From Neisseriaceae bacterium (GTDB lineage Bacteria; Pseudomonadota; Gammaproteobacteria; Burkholderiales; Neisseriaceae): DNA of 64,000 bases. A model generated the notes under the pieces. The model ran no database searches. It was not told where the DNA came from and saw only the letters and a list, made by a program, of their open reading frames with translations. A program made the position numbers and the translations under genes. Below, one piece after another: positions 8,746-18,739 of the stretch; within the stretch, counting starts at the first letter, position 1; every line of letters begins with the position of its first letter. Location: the NCBI GenBank assembly GCA_017991555.1, contig JAGOQM010000002.1, forward strand, positions 1 to 64,000. Direction: 5' to 3'.

Positions 8746-10056
8746 ATGAGCACCCAACCTTCCGTTTTACGATTCATCACCGCCGGCAGCGTCGACGATG
8801 GTAAATCCACCCTGATTGGCCGCCTGCTGTACGACAGCCAATCCTTACTGAGCGACCAGCTCACGCAGCTACACCACAGCAAAAGCAACCGCACTGAGGC
8901 GGGCGTGCCCGACTTTGCTTCTTTAACCGATGGCCTCGCCGCCGAACGCGAACAGGGCATCACCATTGACGTGGCCTACCGCTACTTCAATACCGCCGAG
9001 CGCAAGTTCATCATTGCCGACACCCCAGGCCACGAGCAATACACCCGCAACATGGTGACCGGTGCCTCCACTGCCGACGCCGCCATCGTGCTCATTGACG
9101 CCAGCCGCTTAGACTTAAGCCAGGGCCAACCCAGCCTATTGCCGCAAACCAAACGCCACAGCGCCTTACTCAAGCTCTTGGGCTGCCCACACATTGTGGT
9201 GGCGGTGAACAAGCTGGATTTACTCAATCATGACCAACATGCCTTCAACAGCATTACCGCAGCCTATGCTCGCCTAGCGCAAACCATTGGCCTAGACCCA
9301 GAACAGATTCATTACGTGCCGATTTCAGCCCTCAATGGCGACAACATCGTGCACGGCAGCGATCGTCTCGCTTGGTACCAAGGGCCTTCGTTATTGACCT
9401 TGCTGTCGGGCTTGCCCACGGCAGCCCCCAGCCCGAGCGGGGCCAAGGCCGCTTTATTGCCCGTGCAGCGCGTGGTCCGGCAAGACGGCAGCGCCGCAGA
9501 TGACTTTAGAGGCTATCAGGGCCGCTTAGAGCAGGGCCAACTCTGCGTGGGCCAGGCCGTCTGGATCGAACCCGCGGGCAAGCTCAGCCACATTAAATCT
9601 TTGCAAGGCCTTAATGGCGATGTGGCCAGCGCTCAAGCCGGAGCGCTGTTAACCCTCACCTTAAATGACGACGTAGACCTATCGCGCGGCGACACCATCG
9701 TGGCGGCCAATTCGCCCTATGTGCCCACCAAGCGCCTCACCGCCTCTCTGTGCTGGTTTGACGACCAGCCTTTGAATCCAGCACGGCGCTACTGGCTCAA
9801 GCACGGCACCCAAACCGTGTACGCCAAGATCACCGCGGTCCAAACCGTCTGGGACGTCCACACGCTGGCCCACGGCTCCGCCGCAACGACTTTAAATTTA
9901 AACGACATTGGCAGCGTGCAGCTCAGCCTACAGCAGGCCATTGTGCCCACGCTGTATCAGGACAACCCCAATACCGGCGCCTTTATTCTGATTGATGAGG
10001 CCACCAACCAAACCGTCGCCGCAGGCATGATCACCGCCCTCGAGCATGAGGCTTAG
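8746..10056 (+). CDS. cysN: Sulfate adenylyltransferase subunit 1 (GTPase)
   Basis: A 436-residue GTPase related to elongation factor Tu that drives APS synthesis by CysD. The G1 motif GSVDDGKSTLIGRLL is near residue 14, G3 is DTPGHEQYTRNM, and G4 is NKLDL. Domains 2 and 3 follow. It is a little shorter than the E. coli protein (475) and has no fused CysC kinase domain, so the pathway seems to stop at APS. An AAAGGA ribosome site precedes the ATG. It lies between cysD and cysJ in the same operon. Confidence 0.95.
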   Translation: MSTQPSVLRFITAGSVDDGKSTLIGRLLYDSQSLLSDQLTQLHHSKSNRTEAGVPDFASLTDGLAAEREQGITIDVAYRYFNTAERKFIIADTPGHEQYTRNMVTGASTADAAIVLIDASRLDLSQGQPSLLPQTKRHSALLKLLGCPHIVVAVNKLDLLNHDQHAFNSITAAYARLAQTIGLDPEQIHYVPISALNGDNIVHGSDRLAWYQGPSLLTLLSGLPTAAPSPSGAKAALLPVQRVVRQDGSAADDFRGYQGRLEQGQLCVGQAVWIEPAGKLSHIKSLQGLNGDVASAQAGALLTLTLNDDVDLSRGDTIVAANSPYVPTKRLTASLCWFDDQPLNPARRYWLKHGTQTVYAKITAVQTVWDVHTLAHGSAATTLNLNDIGSVQLSLQQAIVPTLYQDNPNTGAFILIDEATNQTVAAGMITALEHEA

Positions 10057-10103
10057 CCACCGTATCGCCAACCACACCACCATAAAAACAGAAAAGGACG
10101 TTT

Positions 10104-11882
10104 ATGAGCGCGCTTGCCTTTCCGCTTGACCCTGCTTTAGCCCAGCAGCTGACGGCGTTAAATTCAACCCAGCTGGCCTGGCTGTCCGGCTACTGTTGGG
10201 CCCAAAGCCAAACCGGCTCACCCAGCCTAGAAGCCCCAGTGGCCATCAGCGCCGCCAGACAAATCACCGTGCTGTCGGCGTCACAAACCGGCAATGCCCG
10301 CCGCGTGGCCGAAACCTTACTGCTGCGCTTAGAGACCTTAGGCCTCAATGCTCGCCTCAGCAGCGTCGCCGACTATAAGAGTAAGACCCTTAGTCAAGAA
10401 GACATCGTGGTTTTGGTGACCTCCACTCAAGGCGAAGGCGAACCGCCAGAAGAAGCGATTCCGCTGTATCAATTTTTATTTGGCAAAAAAGCCCCCGACC
10501 TCAGCCAGCTCAGCTACGCCGTTTTGGCGCTGGGCGACAGCTCGTACCCAGACTTTTGTCAGGCCGGCAAAGATTTTGACGAACGACTGGCCGCGCTGGG
10601 CGCCCAGCGCCTCAGCCCACGTCGTGATTGCGATTTAGACCATCAGGCCGACGCCGACGCTTGGTGCGACGGCATCAGCCAACGATTGGCCGAGCTGGCG
10701 CCCCAAACCCAAGATGCCCCTAGCGGCACCGCCATACTGGCCACGCCCAGCAGCCTCTACAGCAAGGCACAGCCCTATCACGCCAGCCTGTCGGTGCGCC
10801 AAAAAATCACCGCTACAGGGGCCGGTAAAGACATCCAGCATCTGGAAATTGATTTGGGCGACTCTGGCATTCAGTATCAGCCGGGCGACGCCTTAGGCGT
10901 GTGGCCCAGCAATGAGCCAGCCTTGGTCGAAGCGGTGTTAACCGCCACCGGCTTAAGCGGCGATGAGGCGGTGGCGCTGGCCGACGGCCAAAGCCTGCCG
11001 CTGCGAGAAGCGTTGCTGCACCACGATGAACTCACCCAAAACACACCGCAGTTCGTCAAAGGCTATGCCGAGCTGGGCCAAATTGAACCGCTGTTGGCCA
11101 TCGCCACCGAGCCGCAGGCGTTGAATGCCTACCTCGCCAGCACCCCCATTGTGGCGGTGTTGCGCGCTTACCCCCTAGGGCCGCAAACGCTTGATGCCCA
11201 AGCCTTACACGGCCTACTTCGGCCCTTGACGCCACGACTGTATTCCATTGCCTCAGCCCAGGCAGAAGTCGACAACGAGGTCCACCTCACCGTGGCGCTG
11301 GAACGCTTTGAGTACGAAGGCGAAAGCTTTACCGGCACCGCCTCTGGCTTTTTAGGCCAGCGCCTCGAGGAAGACGACCCAGTAAAGGTGTTTATTGAGC
11401 CTAATCCTCATTTTCGCCTGCCCAGCGACCCCGCCACCGACATCATCATGATTGGCGCCGGCACCGGCGTGGCCCCTTATCGGGCCTTCATGCAGCAGCG
11501 CGAGCAGGATGAGGCCAGTGGCAAAAACTGGCTGGTGTTTGGCAACCAACGCTTCATTGATGACTTTTTGTATCAGGCCGAATGGCAGCAGTGGCACAAG
11601 CAGGGTCGTTTGCATCAGGTCAGCCTGGCCTGGTCGCGCCAAAACCCACAGCAAAAAGTATACGTTCAGGATCGTCTACGCCAAGAAGCAGCGCAGCTGT
11701 GGCAATGGCTGCAAAACGGTGCCCACGTTTATGTATGCGGCGACGCCAACCGCATGGCACGGGACGTTGAGGCCACCTTATTAAACGTGATTGCCGAACA
11801 GGGCCAGCTCGATGCTGACGCCGCCGCCGATTATCTGAACGAACTACGCGAACAAGGACGCTACCAGCGCGACGTATATTAA
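10104..11882 (+). CDS. cysJ: Sulfite reductase flavoprotein (alpha) subunit
   Basis: A 592-residue NADPH-dependent diflavin reductase that passes electrons to CysI. The flavodoxin-like FMN domain covers about residues 50-200, beginning with TVLSASQTGNARRVAETL. It is followed by the FAD domain with RLYSIASA and the NADPH domain with GAGTGVAPYRAFMQ and YVCGDANRMARDVE. The C-terminus ends in RYQRDVY, typical of CysJ. The length is close to E. coli CysJ (599). It starts 47 bases after cysN and is followed by cysI after 33 bases, so all are co-transcribed. Confidence 0.95.
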   Translation: MSALAFPLDPALAQQLTALNSTQLAWLSGYCWAQSQTGSPSLEAPVAISAARQITVLSASQTGNARRVAETLLLRLETLGLNARLSSVADYKSKTLSQEDIVVLVTSTQGEGEPPEEAIPLYQFLFGKKAPDLSQLSYAVLALGDSSYPDFCQAGKDFDERLAALGAQRLSPRRDCDLDHQADADAWCDGISQRLAELAPQTQDAPSGTAILATPSSLYSKAQPYHASLSVRQKITATGAGKDIQHLEIDLGDSGIQYQPGDALGVWPSNEPALVEAVLTATGLSGDEAVALADGQSLPLREALLHHDELTQNTPQFVKGYAELGQIEPLLAIATEPQALNAYLASTPIVAVLRAYPLGPQTLDAQALHGLLRPLTPRLYSIASAQAEVDNEVHLTVALERFEYEGESFTGTASGFLGQRLEEDDPVKVFIEPNPHFRLPSDPATDIIMIGAGTGVAPYRAFMQQREQDEASGKNWLVFGNQRFIDDFLYQAEWQQWHKQGRLHQVSLAWSRQNPQQKVYVQDRLRQEAAQLWQWLQNGAHVYVCGDANRMARDVEATLLNVIAEQGQLDADAAADYLNELREQGRYQRDVY

Positions 11883-11915
11883 TCAGCCTTCTGAGGCCAA
11901 AATAAATAGGAAACG

Positions 11916-13670
11916 ATGATGACCACCCCAAAAACCACTGACCCCAAAGCCAAATTGCCCGACGCCCCACTGTCTGATAACGAGCGCCTCAAAGGCCAAA
12001 GCCAACACCTGCGAGGCACCATTGGCCACGACTTACAGGACGGCCTCACCGGCGGTTTTAACGGCGACAACTTTCAACTCATTCGCTTTCACGGCATGTA
12101 TGAGCAAGACGACCGCGATATTCGGGCCGAGCGCGTGGCGCAAAAACTCGAGCCGCTTAAAAACGTGATGCTGCGCTGCCGCTTGCCCGGCGGCATCATC
12201 AGCCCCAAGCAATGGCTGGGCATTGATCAGTTTGCCAGCGAACACACGCTGTACCAAAGCATTCGCCTGACCAACCGTCAAACCTTCCAGTTTCACGGCG
12301 TGCTCAAAGACGACATTAAGACGATGCACCAATGGTTACACCAACTGGGCCTAGACTCCATCGCCACCGCCGGCGACGTTAACCGCAATGTATTGTGCAC
12401 CTCAAATCCGGTGGCATCCAAGCTACACCAGCAGGCTTACGAATGGGCCAAACAGATTTCGGAACACTTGCTGCCCCAAACCCGTGCCTATGCTGAAATT
12501 TGGCTAGACGGCGAAAAGCTCTACAGCAGCGAAGACAACCACGTGATTGAGCCTATTTTGGGCGACCACTATTTACCCCGTAAGTTTAAAACCACGGTGG
12601 TGATTCCGCCCCTTAACGATGTCGACATCCACGCCAATGACTTAAACTTTGTCGCCATCGCCGAAGACGGTGAGCTGGTGGGGTTTAACGTTTTGGTCGG
12701 CGGCGGCCTGTCGATGGAGCATGGCAATCAGGCCACCTACCCCAATACCGCCCGCGAGTTTGGCTTCATTCCACTGGCCCATACTCTGGCCGCCGCCGCG
12801 GCCGTGGTGACCACCCAGCGTGACTGGGGCGACCGCAGTAACCGCAAGGCCGCCAAAACCCGCTACACCCTTGAACGCGTCGGCACCGAAGCCTTTATTG
12901 CCGAAGTAGAAGCCCGCATGGGCGTGGCCTTTGCGCCCATTAAGCCCTACCACTTTACCGAACGCGGCGACCGCATCGGTTGGGTGACGGGCACCGATGG
13001 CCGCTGGCACCTAACCTTATTCATTGAAAACGGACGCTTAATTGACGCGGCTCACCCGCTTAAAACCGGCGTGCGTGAACTGGCCAAGGTCCATCAAGGC
13101 GACTTTAGGCTGACCGCCAACCAAAACCTCATCGTCGCCAACGTGGCGGCGGCCGACAAAGACCAAATAGAAGCGATTGCCCGCGCCCACGGCCTCATTC
13201 GCGCTGACCTGACCCCGCAACGGCAGGCATCCATGGCCTGCGTGTCGTTGCCGACCTGCCCCTTGGCCATGGCCGAGGCAGAACGTTTTTTACCCGAGTT
13301 CACTGACCAGATAGAGGCCATCATGACCCAGCATCAGGTAGGCGACCAAGACATCGTGCTGCGCGTGACCGGCTGCCCCAACGGCTGTGGTCGCGCCATG
13401 TTGGCCGAGATTGCGCTGGTCGGCAAAGCCATCGGCCGTTACAACCTGCACCTAGGCGGCAACCGCAGCGGCACCCGTATTCCCCGCCTGTTCCGTGAAA
13501 ACATCACCGCCGCAGAAATCCTCACCACGCTGGATGAGCTGATTGGGCTTTGGGCCAACGGCCGTCAGCCCAACGAAGATTTTGGCGACTTTGTGATTCG
13601 CACTGGCGTCATCAAGCCCGTTGTCAACGCGGCGATCGATTTTTACCACCCAGAGCGCGTGAGCGCTTAG
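11916..13670 (+). CDS. cysI: Sulfite reductase hemoprotein (beta) subunit
   Basis: A 584-residue enzyme that reduces sulfite to sulfide by six electrons using siroheme and a coupled [4Fe-4S] cluster. The cluster cysteines are visible in [19 protein letters not shown] and in [19 protein letters not shown], fitting the C-X5-C ... C-X3-C pattern. The N-terminal region has the ferredoxin-like repeat with [11 protein letters not shown] and [11 protein letters not shown]. Two adjacent ATG codons at 11916 and 11919 are both possible starts after AGGAAACG. The length is similar to E. coli CysI (570). Siroheme is supplied by the divergently encoded CysG. Confidence 0.96.
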   Translation: MMTTPKTTDPKAKLPDAPLSDNERLKGQSQHLRGTIGHDLQDGLTGGFNGDNFQLIRFHGMYEQDDRDIRAERVAQKLEPLKNVMLRCRLPGGIISPKQWLGIDQFASEHTLYQSIRLTNRQTFQFHGVLKDDIKTMHQWLHQLGLDSIATAGDVNRNVLCTSNPVASKLHQQAYEWAKQISEHLLPQTRAYAEIWLDGEKLYSSEDNHVIEPILGDHYLPRKFKTTVVIPPLNDVDIHANDLNFVAIAEDGELVGFNVLVGGGLSMEHGNQATYPNTAREFGFIPLAHTLAAAAAVVTTQRDWGDRSNRKAAKTRYTLERVGTEAFIAEVEARMGVAFAPIKPYHFTERGDRIGWVTGTDGRWHLTLFIENGRLIDAAHPLKTGVRELAKVHQGDFRLTANQNLIVANVAAADKDQIEAIARAHGLIRADLTPQRQASMACVSLPTCPLAMAEAERFLPEFTDQIEAIMTQHQVGDQDIVLRVTGCPNGCGRAMLAEIALVGKAIGRYNLHLGGNRSGTRIPRLFRENITAAEILTTLDELIGLWANGRQPNEDFGDFVIRTGVIKPVVNAAIDFYHPERVSA

Positions 13671-13692
13671 CCACTTTATTAAGGACAGGCCC

Positions 13693-14730
13693 ATGCCTCT
13701 ACTCACCCACCCGCTTAGCCGCCGCAGCCTAATCGCCCTAGGCATTGGCCTGGCGTTGGCCGCCTGCGGCGGCGCGCCCAGCACCGCCGATCAGGGTGCC
13801 CACATTAGCCTCATGAACGCCTCTTACGACGTGACCCGTGATTTTTACAAGGCTTATAATCCGCTGTTTGTGGCCGAGTATCAGCAGCAGTCCGACAGCC
13901 GCGTCAGCATCAGCCAGTCGCATGGTGGCTCGACCAAACAAACGCTGGCCGTGGCCAACGGCCTTCAGGCCGACGTGGTCACCATGAATCAATCCAGCGA
14001 CATCAACCTGCTGGTAAGCCGCGGCTTGGTCAATCCCGACTGGGCACAGCAGTTTCCAAACGGCGCCATGCCCTACACCAGCACCTCGGTGTTCTTGGTA
14101 CGCAAAGGCAACCCTAAAAAGATTCATGAATGGGCTGATCTGGTCGACAACCAAGCGCAGGTGCTGTTTGCCAATCCGAAAACCTCAGGCAGCGGCCGCT
14201 ACGCCTTTTTGGCCGCCTATGCCAGCGCATTAAAAGCCCATGACGGCGACCATGACGCCGCCAAAGCCTTTATGAGCGCCCTATTTAAAAACATTCCGGT
14301 ATTGGATGGCGGGGGCCGCGCCGCCACCACCACCTTTGTCCAACGACAGATCGGCGATGTGCTGATCGCTCCTGAAAACGAAGCCCAGCTGGCCGTTCGC
14401 GAATTTGGTCAGGACGCGTTTGAGGTGGTCTACCCCAGCGACTCCATCGTCATCGAAAGCCCCGTCGCCGTGGTGACCAAGGTGGCGCAGAATAAAGGTA
14501 CCACGGCGGCGGCCACGGCCTACTTACAAGGCCTCTGGCGCGAGCCTGCGCAAACCTTGGCCGCTCAGCTGTATTTACGCCCACAAGACCCAGCTGTATT
14601 AGCGGCCCATGCCGCTCAGTTTCCGGACATTGAGCGCTTCTTGGCGCAAGACGTGTTTGGCAGCTGGGATGAAATCATGCGCACCTACTTTGCCGACGGG
14701 GGCGTTTTGGACCAAATCAGCCGACCTTAA
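13693..14730 (+). CDS. sbp: Sulfate-binding lipoprotein of the sulfate ABC importer
   Basis: A 345-residue periplasmic-side solute-binding protein for sulfate or thiosulfate. The segments MNASYDVTRDFYKAYN, QSHGGSTKQT and NPKTSGSGRYAFL are characteristic of the Sbp/CysP family. The N-terminus has a twin arginine (SRRSLIALG) before a hydrophobic stretch that ends in a lipobox, LAAC, near residue 25, so this copy is probably membrane-anchored, perhaps via the Tat route. E. coli Sbp is soluble. It follows cysI by 22 bases and precedes cysT by 21, linking uptake and reduction in one long operon. Confidence 0.93.
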   Translation: MPLLTHPLSRRSLIALGIGLALAACGGAPSTADQGAHISLMNASYDVTRDFYKAYNPLFVAEYQQQSDSRVSISQSHGGSTKQTLAVANGLQADVVTMNQSSDINLLVSRGLVNPDWAQQFPNGAMPYTSTSVFLVRKGNPKKIHEWADLVDNQAQVLFANPKTSGSGRYAFLAAYASALKAHDGDHDAAKAFMSALFKNIPVLDGGGRAATTTFVQRQIGDVLIAPENEAQLAVREFGQDAFEVVYPSDSIVIESPVAVVTKVAQNKGTTAAATAYLQGLWREPAQTLAAQLYLRPQDPAVLAAHAAQFPDIERFLAQDVFGSWDEIMRTYFADGGVLDQISRP

Positions 14731-14751
14731 CCTTTTCGATCAGGAACCCTC

Positions 14752-15588
14752 ATGCGCTTATTGACCACCGCCACTGTTTTACCCGGCTTTCGCCTGAGCT
14801 TGGCCATCTCTATTTTTTGGCTGTCGCTGCTGGTTTTTTTACCCTTTATCATGCTGGCCTTAAGCATCGGCAACATGGGCTGGGGCCACGCTTGGCAAAC
14901 CGTCACCGACGCCCGCGTGCTGTCGGCGCTGTGGCTCACCCTCAAACTGTCGCTGTACGCCACCCTGGTGAATATGGTGTTTGGCACCCTGCTGGCGTGG
15001 GTGTTGGTGCGCTATGATTTTTGGGGCAAAAGCCTGCTCAACGCCTTGGTCGATCTGCCATTTGCCCTGCCCACCGCCGTGACTGGCATCGCCTTGGCCA
15101 CCCTGTATGCCCCTAATGGCTTAGTGGGCCAATGGTTTGCCAAAATCAACGTCAAAATTGCCTTCACCCCCTACGGCATTTTACTGGCGCTGATCGTGGT
15201 GAGCCTGCCGTTCGTGGTCCGTGCGGTACAGCCGGTGTTGGCGCAGCTACAGCCGGAATGGGAAGAGGCCGCCACCACCCTAGGCGCCAGCCGCTTCACC
15301 ATTTTCAGACGGGTTTTATTGCCCGAACTGATGCCCGCTTTGCTCATGGGCTCGGGCATGATGTTCGCCCGCGCCACCGGCGAGTATGGTTCGGTGATTT
15401 TTATTGCTGGCAACCTGCCATTCGTGTCCGAAATCTTGCCGCTCATCATCAACGCCAAGCTCGAACAGTTTGACGTGCAGGGCGCCGCCGCCGTCGCCCT
15501 ATTTATGCTGCTGATTTCGTTTGTCATTTTATTTGTGATTAACGTCACGCAGTGGTTTTTAACCCAACGCATGGGACGCCATTCATGA
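14752..15588 (+). CDS. cysT: Sulfate ABC transporter permease CysT
   Basis: A 278-residue inner-membrane permease with about six hydrophobic segments. The cytoplasmic EAA loop, needed to contact the ATPase, reads EEAATTLGASRFTIFRRVLLPE near residues 168-190. The motifs DLPFALPTAVTGIALATLY and FARATGEYGSVIFIAGN are typical of CysT/CysU. It forms the channel with CysW and is driven by CysA. Its stop codon overlaps the cysW start codon as ATGA, which implies translational coupling. Confidence 0.94.
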   Translation: MRLLTTATVLPGFRLSLAISIFWLSLLVFLPFIMLALSIGNMGWGHAWQTVTDARVLSALWLTLKLSLYATLVNMVFGTLLAWVLVRYDFWGKSLLNALVDLPFALPTAVTGIALATLYAPNGLVGQWFAKINVKIAFTPYGILLALIVVSLPFVVRAVQPVLAQLQPEWEEAATTLGASRFTIFRRVLLPELMPALLMGSGMMFARATGEYGSVIFIAGNLPFVSEILPLIINAKLEQFDVQGAAAVALFMLLISFVILFVINVTQWFLTQRMGRHS

Positions 15589-16472
15589 ACCCCAATAGCC
15601 AACATAACCCACGTATGACTGAGCCGCTGTGGGTTAAAGCCCTACTGCTCACCCTGGCGCTGGGCTTTGTGAGCCTGATGCTGATTTTGCCCCTGATCTC
15701 CGTCTTCATTGAGGCCTTTCGCCAAGGCTGGCGGCTTTATCTGGCCGCCTTAACCGAAGCCGATGCCCTAGCCGCCATTAAGCTCACCCTATTGACCGCC
15801 GTCATTGTGGTGCCCATTAACGCCGTTTTAGGGGTGGCCATGGCCTGGTTATTAACCCGCTTTGAATTCAAAGGCAAGCAGTGGCTCACCACCTTATTAG
15901 ACCTACCCTTTTCGGTGTCGCCGGTGGTCGCGGGGCTGATGTTTGTCCTGCTGTTTGGCAGCAACAGCCTGCTGGGCGGCTGGCTAGAAGCACATGGCCT
16001 ACAGATTATTTTCGCCATTCCGGGGATTATTTTGGCCACCCTATTCGTCACCTTTCCCTTTGTCGCGCGCGAAATCATGCCCGTGATGCAGGCTCAAGGC
16101 GACGACGAAGAGCAGGCGGCGCTGATTTTAGGCGCCAGCGGCTGGCAAATGTTCTGGCGCATCACCCTCCCCAACATTAAATGGGCGTTGCTGTACGGCA
16201 TCATCCTCACCAACGCCCGCGCCATGGGTGAATTTGGCGCGGTCAGCGTGGTGTCTGGCCACATTCGAGGCCAAACCAACACCATCCCGCTGTTTGTGGA
16301 GATCATGTACAACGAATACAACTTTGTCGCCGCATTTGCCGCTGCTAGCCTATTGGCCTTCTTGGCCTTGCTGACGCTGGCGTTACAGCATGGGCTGGCC
16401 TATTGGCAGCAGCGTCAATACGATCAGGCCCAACGCCCTCCCTCAACCGCCCCTGAAAGGCCCACGCCATGA
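15585..16472 (+). CDS. cysW: Sulfate ABC transporter permease CysW
   Basis: A 295-residue inner-membrane permease, partner of CysT. The EAA loop reads [21 protein letters not shown], and [20 protein letters not shown] is a typical CysW segment. The frame is open from 15552, but the ATG at 15585 overlaps the cysT stop codon in the usual ATGA arrangement, so I chose it. The 3' end overlaps the cysA start at 16469 in the same way. The tight packing shows a coupled transporter operon. Confidence 0.94.
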   Translation: MNPNSQHNPRMTEPLWVKALLLTLALGFVSLMLILPLISVFIEAFRQGWRLYLAALTEADALAAIKLTLLTAVIVVPINAVLGVAMAWLLTRFEFKGKQWLTTLLDLPFSVSPVVAGLMFVLLFGSNSLLGGWLEAHGLQIIFAIPGIILATLFVTFPFVAREIMPVMQAQGDDEEQAALILGASGWQMFWRITLPNIKWALLYGIILTNARAMGEFGAVSVVSGHIRGQTNTIPLFVEIMYNEYNFVAAFAAASLLAFLALLTLALQHGLAYWQQRQYDQAQRPPSTAPERPTP

Positions 16473-17554
16473 GCATCCACATCCATCATCTGAACAAGCA
16501 CTATGGCCCGGCACAGGCCTTACACAACGTTAGCCTGAGCGTACCCACTGGCCAGCTGGTGGCCCTCCTTGGCCCCAGTGGCTGCGGCAAGACCACCCTT
16601 TTACGCACCATTGCTGGGCTAGAGGCCGCCACCGACGGCCAGATTTTGCTCGATGGCGTCGACGTCAGCCACCACCGCGTCAACCAACGCGGCATTGGCT
16701 TTATGTTCCAAAACTATGCGCTGTTTAGGCACATGAGCGTGTTTGACAACGTCGCCTTTGGCCTACAGGTGTTACCAAGGGCACAGCGGCCGTCAAAACG
16801 GGCCATCCACAGCAAGGTGATGGACTTATTGCAGCTGGTGCAGCTCGCCCATTTGGCCCACGCCTACCCCAGCAGCCTGTCGGGTGGCCAGCGCCAGCGC
16901 ATCGCTCTGGCCCGCTCACTGGCGGTGTCGCCAAAATTATTATTATTAGACGAGCCGTTTGGCGCACTGGACGCCAAAGTGCGCAAAGAGTTGCGCACTT
17001 GGCTACGCGACATCCATCATGAACTGGGCATTACCAGCCTATTGGTCACCCATGATCAAGAAGAAGCGCTGGCCATCGCCGACCAAATCGTGGTGATGAA
17101 CCAAGGCCGCATTGAGCAAGTGGGCCTCCCCGAACAGCTGTATCAACAGCCAAGCAATGCCTTCGTGACCGAGTTTTTGGGCGATGTGAATGCCTTTAGC
17201 GGCCGCCAACAGGGGCCTGAGTTTGTGGTGGGCCCGTATCGCTATCCGGTGCCGGGATTTGGCACATCGGTACAGCAAGCGGCCGTGGCCTACGTGCGCC
17301 CACACGAACTGATGCTGTCGCGCTCACTCAGTCAGCCAGCGCTGGCGCAAGGCCAGGTCGCCCACATTGAGGCCTTTGGCCCGCTGGTTCGGCTCAGCCT
17401 GCGCCGAACCCAAGATGACGGTAAAAACATTGAGGTATTGCTCACCCACAGCGAACAGCAACAGGCTCAATACCAGCTTGGTGAGGTGGTGGCCCTCACG
17501 CCGAGACAGGCCAAAGTGTTTACCGAAACCGAACTGGCCGAATTTATGATTTAA
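16469..17554 (+). CDS. cysA: Sulfate ABC transporter ATP-binding protein
   Basis: A 361-residue ATPase that powers the CysT/CysW channel on the cytoplasmic side. Walker A is GPSGCGKTT near residue 35, the signature is [15 protein letters not shown] and Walker B is [12 protein letters not shown], followed by the switch histidine in [13 protein letters not shown]-terminal TOBE-like region (about 240-350) is present. Length matches the E. coli protein (365). It overlaps cysW by four bases. A hairpin follows at 17599-17627, so transcription may end or attenuate before the next gene. Confidence 0.94.
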   Translation: MSIHIHHLNKHYGPAQALHNVSLSVPTGQLVALLGPSGCGKTTLLRTIAGLEAATDGQILLDGVDVSHHRVNQRGIGFMFQNYALFRHMSVFDNVAFGLQVLPRAQRPSKRAIHSKVMDLLQLVQLAHLAHAYPSSLSGGQRQRIALARSLAVSPKLLLLDEPFGALDAKVRKELRTWLRDIHHELGITSLLVTHDQEEALAIADQIVVMNQGRIEQVGLPEQLYQQPSNAFVTEFLGDVNAFSGRQQGPEFVVGPYRYPVPGFGTSVQQAAVAYVRPHELMLSRSLSQPALAQGQVAHIEAFGPLVRLSLRRTQDDGKNIEVLLTHSEQQQAQYQLGEVVALTPRQAKVFTETELAEFMI

Positions 17555-17598
17555 TCTGCAAAAAGCCACACCTAAGCAGTTGTTTTAATAACCGAATC

Positions 17599-17627
17599 GG
17601 CCCGCTCATTGGCTCAAACAGCGGGCC
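17599..17627 (+). terminator. Possible terminator after cysA
   Basis: GGCCCGCT at 17599-17606 pairs with AGCGGGCC at 17620-17627 across a 13-base loop. Only a weak TTGT stretch follows, so termination may be partial and the next gene could still receive read-through from the sulfate operon. Confidence 0.45.
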
Positions 17628-17694
17628 TTGTGCTAAGCTAAGCCTTTCTGGCTTTTCAGCGGCAACGCTGAGTTAATCATGGGGTGTATTCAGC

Positions 17695-18231
17695 ATGGCA
17701 CGATCATCTATTACGCAGGCCAGCCTAGGTTCACGCTGGCCCAAATGTTTACCGCACAAACACGAACCTAACCGTGTGGTTTTACACATTGGCCAACACC
17801 GCAGCGAGTGCCGCATTGGCCAGAATGAACGCATCAGCCTGGCGCTGGGCACCCTGAGCCTACCCAAGCAGTTTTTCAAACACGACCGCCCTAATGCCTT
17901 AGAAATGGAAGCCGCCATTGCCTATGTCGAAGACGAAGTGGTAAAGGCCTGGCCCGCCATTCAACGCTTAGAATCACCCCAGCTGTTTAGCCGTGACGCC
18001 TGCTTGCATGAGGTGGCCCAGCTAGCGCAGGCGCCCATGCAGGGCTCGCCCATGTGGGTCTTGCCAACCTCGGCAGTAGAAGACTTATTTAATCGATTGA
18101 CCTTCATCATCGAAGGACGCCCCGCCAGCATAGAGGGCCTGCCCACGGGCAAACCGTTTATGGCTGCGACGCTTATTTTAAGAGAATGGCTGCACCATTT
18201 ACGCTTTCACGAAATCACCTTAATCCCTTAA
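17695..18231 (+). CDS. Uncharacterised cytoplasmic protein at the end of the sulfate cluster
   Basis: I do not recognise this 178-residue protein. It has no signal peptide or membrane segment. It holds a basic N-terminus, a middle part rich in charged residues (LPKQFFKHDRPNALEMEAAI) and a C-terminal LREWLHHLRFHEITLIP segment. Codon use matches the neighbouring genes, and no strong ribosome site lies before the ATG. It is co-directional with cysA, 140 bases downstream, with only a weak hairpin in between. The position suggests a link to sulfur metabolism, but that is guilt by association. Confidence 0.65.
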   Translation: MARSSITQASLGSRWPKCLPHKHEPNRVVLHIGQHRSECRIGQNERISLALGTLSLPKQFFKHDRPNALEMEAAIAYVEDEVVKAWPAIQRLESPQLFSRDACLHEVAQLAQAPMQGSPMWVLPTSAVEDLFNRLTFIIEGRPASIEGLPTGKPFMAATLILREWLHHLRFHEITLIP

Positions 18232-18544
18232 AGCATCCGCTCTGGGCCATTAAACGCGCTCACCTCACCCAAGTGCGCCTCATGCCCCGCGTTGGCTGGG
18301 GCTGGGGCCGAGCACTGGGCCCCACAGCTAATGCGTACCGGCATTAAGGCTGATTCAGCACCCTCAAATGTCAACCCAACCAGCCAATACCCACGCATGG
18401 CCCGCATGTACAATAATTATTAAACTTGAATAAATCATCACTTACCCCTTTAAATTCATAGGAAAGGCACTATTTAATAGGCTATGTGTCTGATCATGAT
18501 GATCGTGTGATTGACTGACCCCTACTTATAAGGATAAATACCCT
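18232..18544. other. Intergenic region before the Pmp3-like gene
   Basis: About 310 bases without a convincing gene. A small palindrome, GATCATGATGATC at 18492-18504, lies about 40 bases upstream of the next start codon and could be part of its promoter region. Short frames on the minus strand have no recognisable product. Confidence 0.4.
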
Positions 18545-18739
18545 ATGCGTTTATTGATTGCTTTAGTACTGCCTTGGTTAACCTTTTTCACCATTGGCCG
18601 CCCCTTGGCCGGCCTGGTGTGCCTGATTCTGCAAATCACCCTATTGGGCTGGGTGCCTGCCGCCATTTGGGCCGTGTATGCGTTAAGCCAGTATAAAACA
18701 GACCAAAAAATCAACCAGGCACTACGCCAACAGGGTTAA
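18545..18739 (+). CDS. Small Pmp3/YqaE-like membrane protein
   Basis: A 64-residue protein with two hydrophobic helices (about residues 4-18 and 22-46) separated by GRPLAG and followed by a polar tail. The pattern, including ITLLGWVPAAIWAVYAL, matches the Pmp3 / YqaE family of small stress-related membrane proteins, in which LGWIPG is a hallmark. An AAGGAT ribosome site lies ten bases before the ATG. The gene is alone on its strand. It probably sits in the inner membrane; its role is unproven. Confidence 0.7.
   Translation: MRLLIALVLPWLTFFTIGRPLAGLVCLILQITLLGWVPAAIWAVYALSQYKTDQKINQALRQQG

Noticed and set aside
18228..18413. Short minus-strand frame in the gap before the Pmp3-like gene
   Set aside because: 61 codons with no ribosome site or recognisable domain; probably chance.
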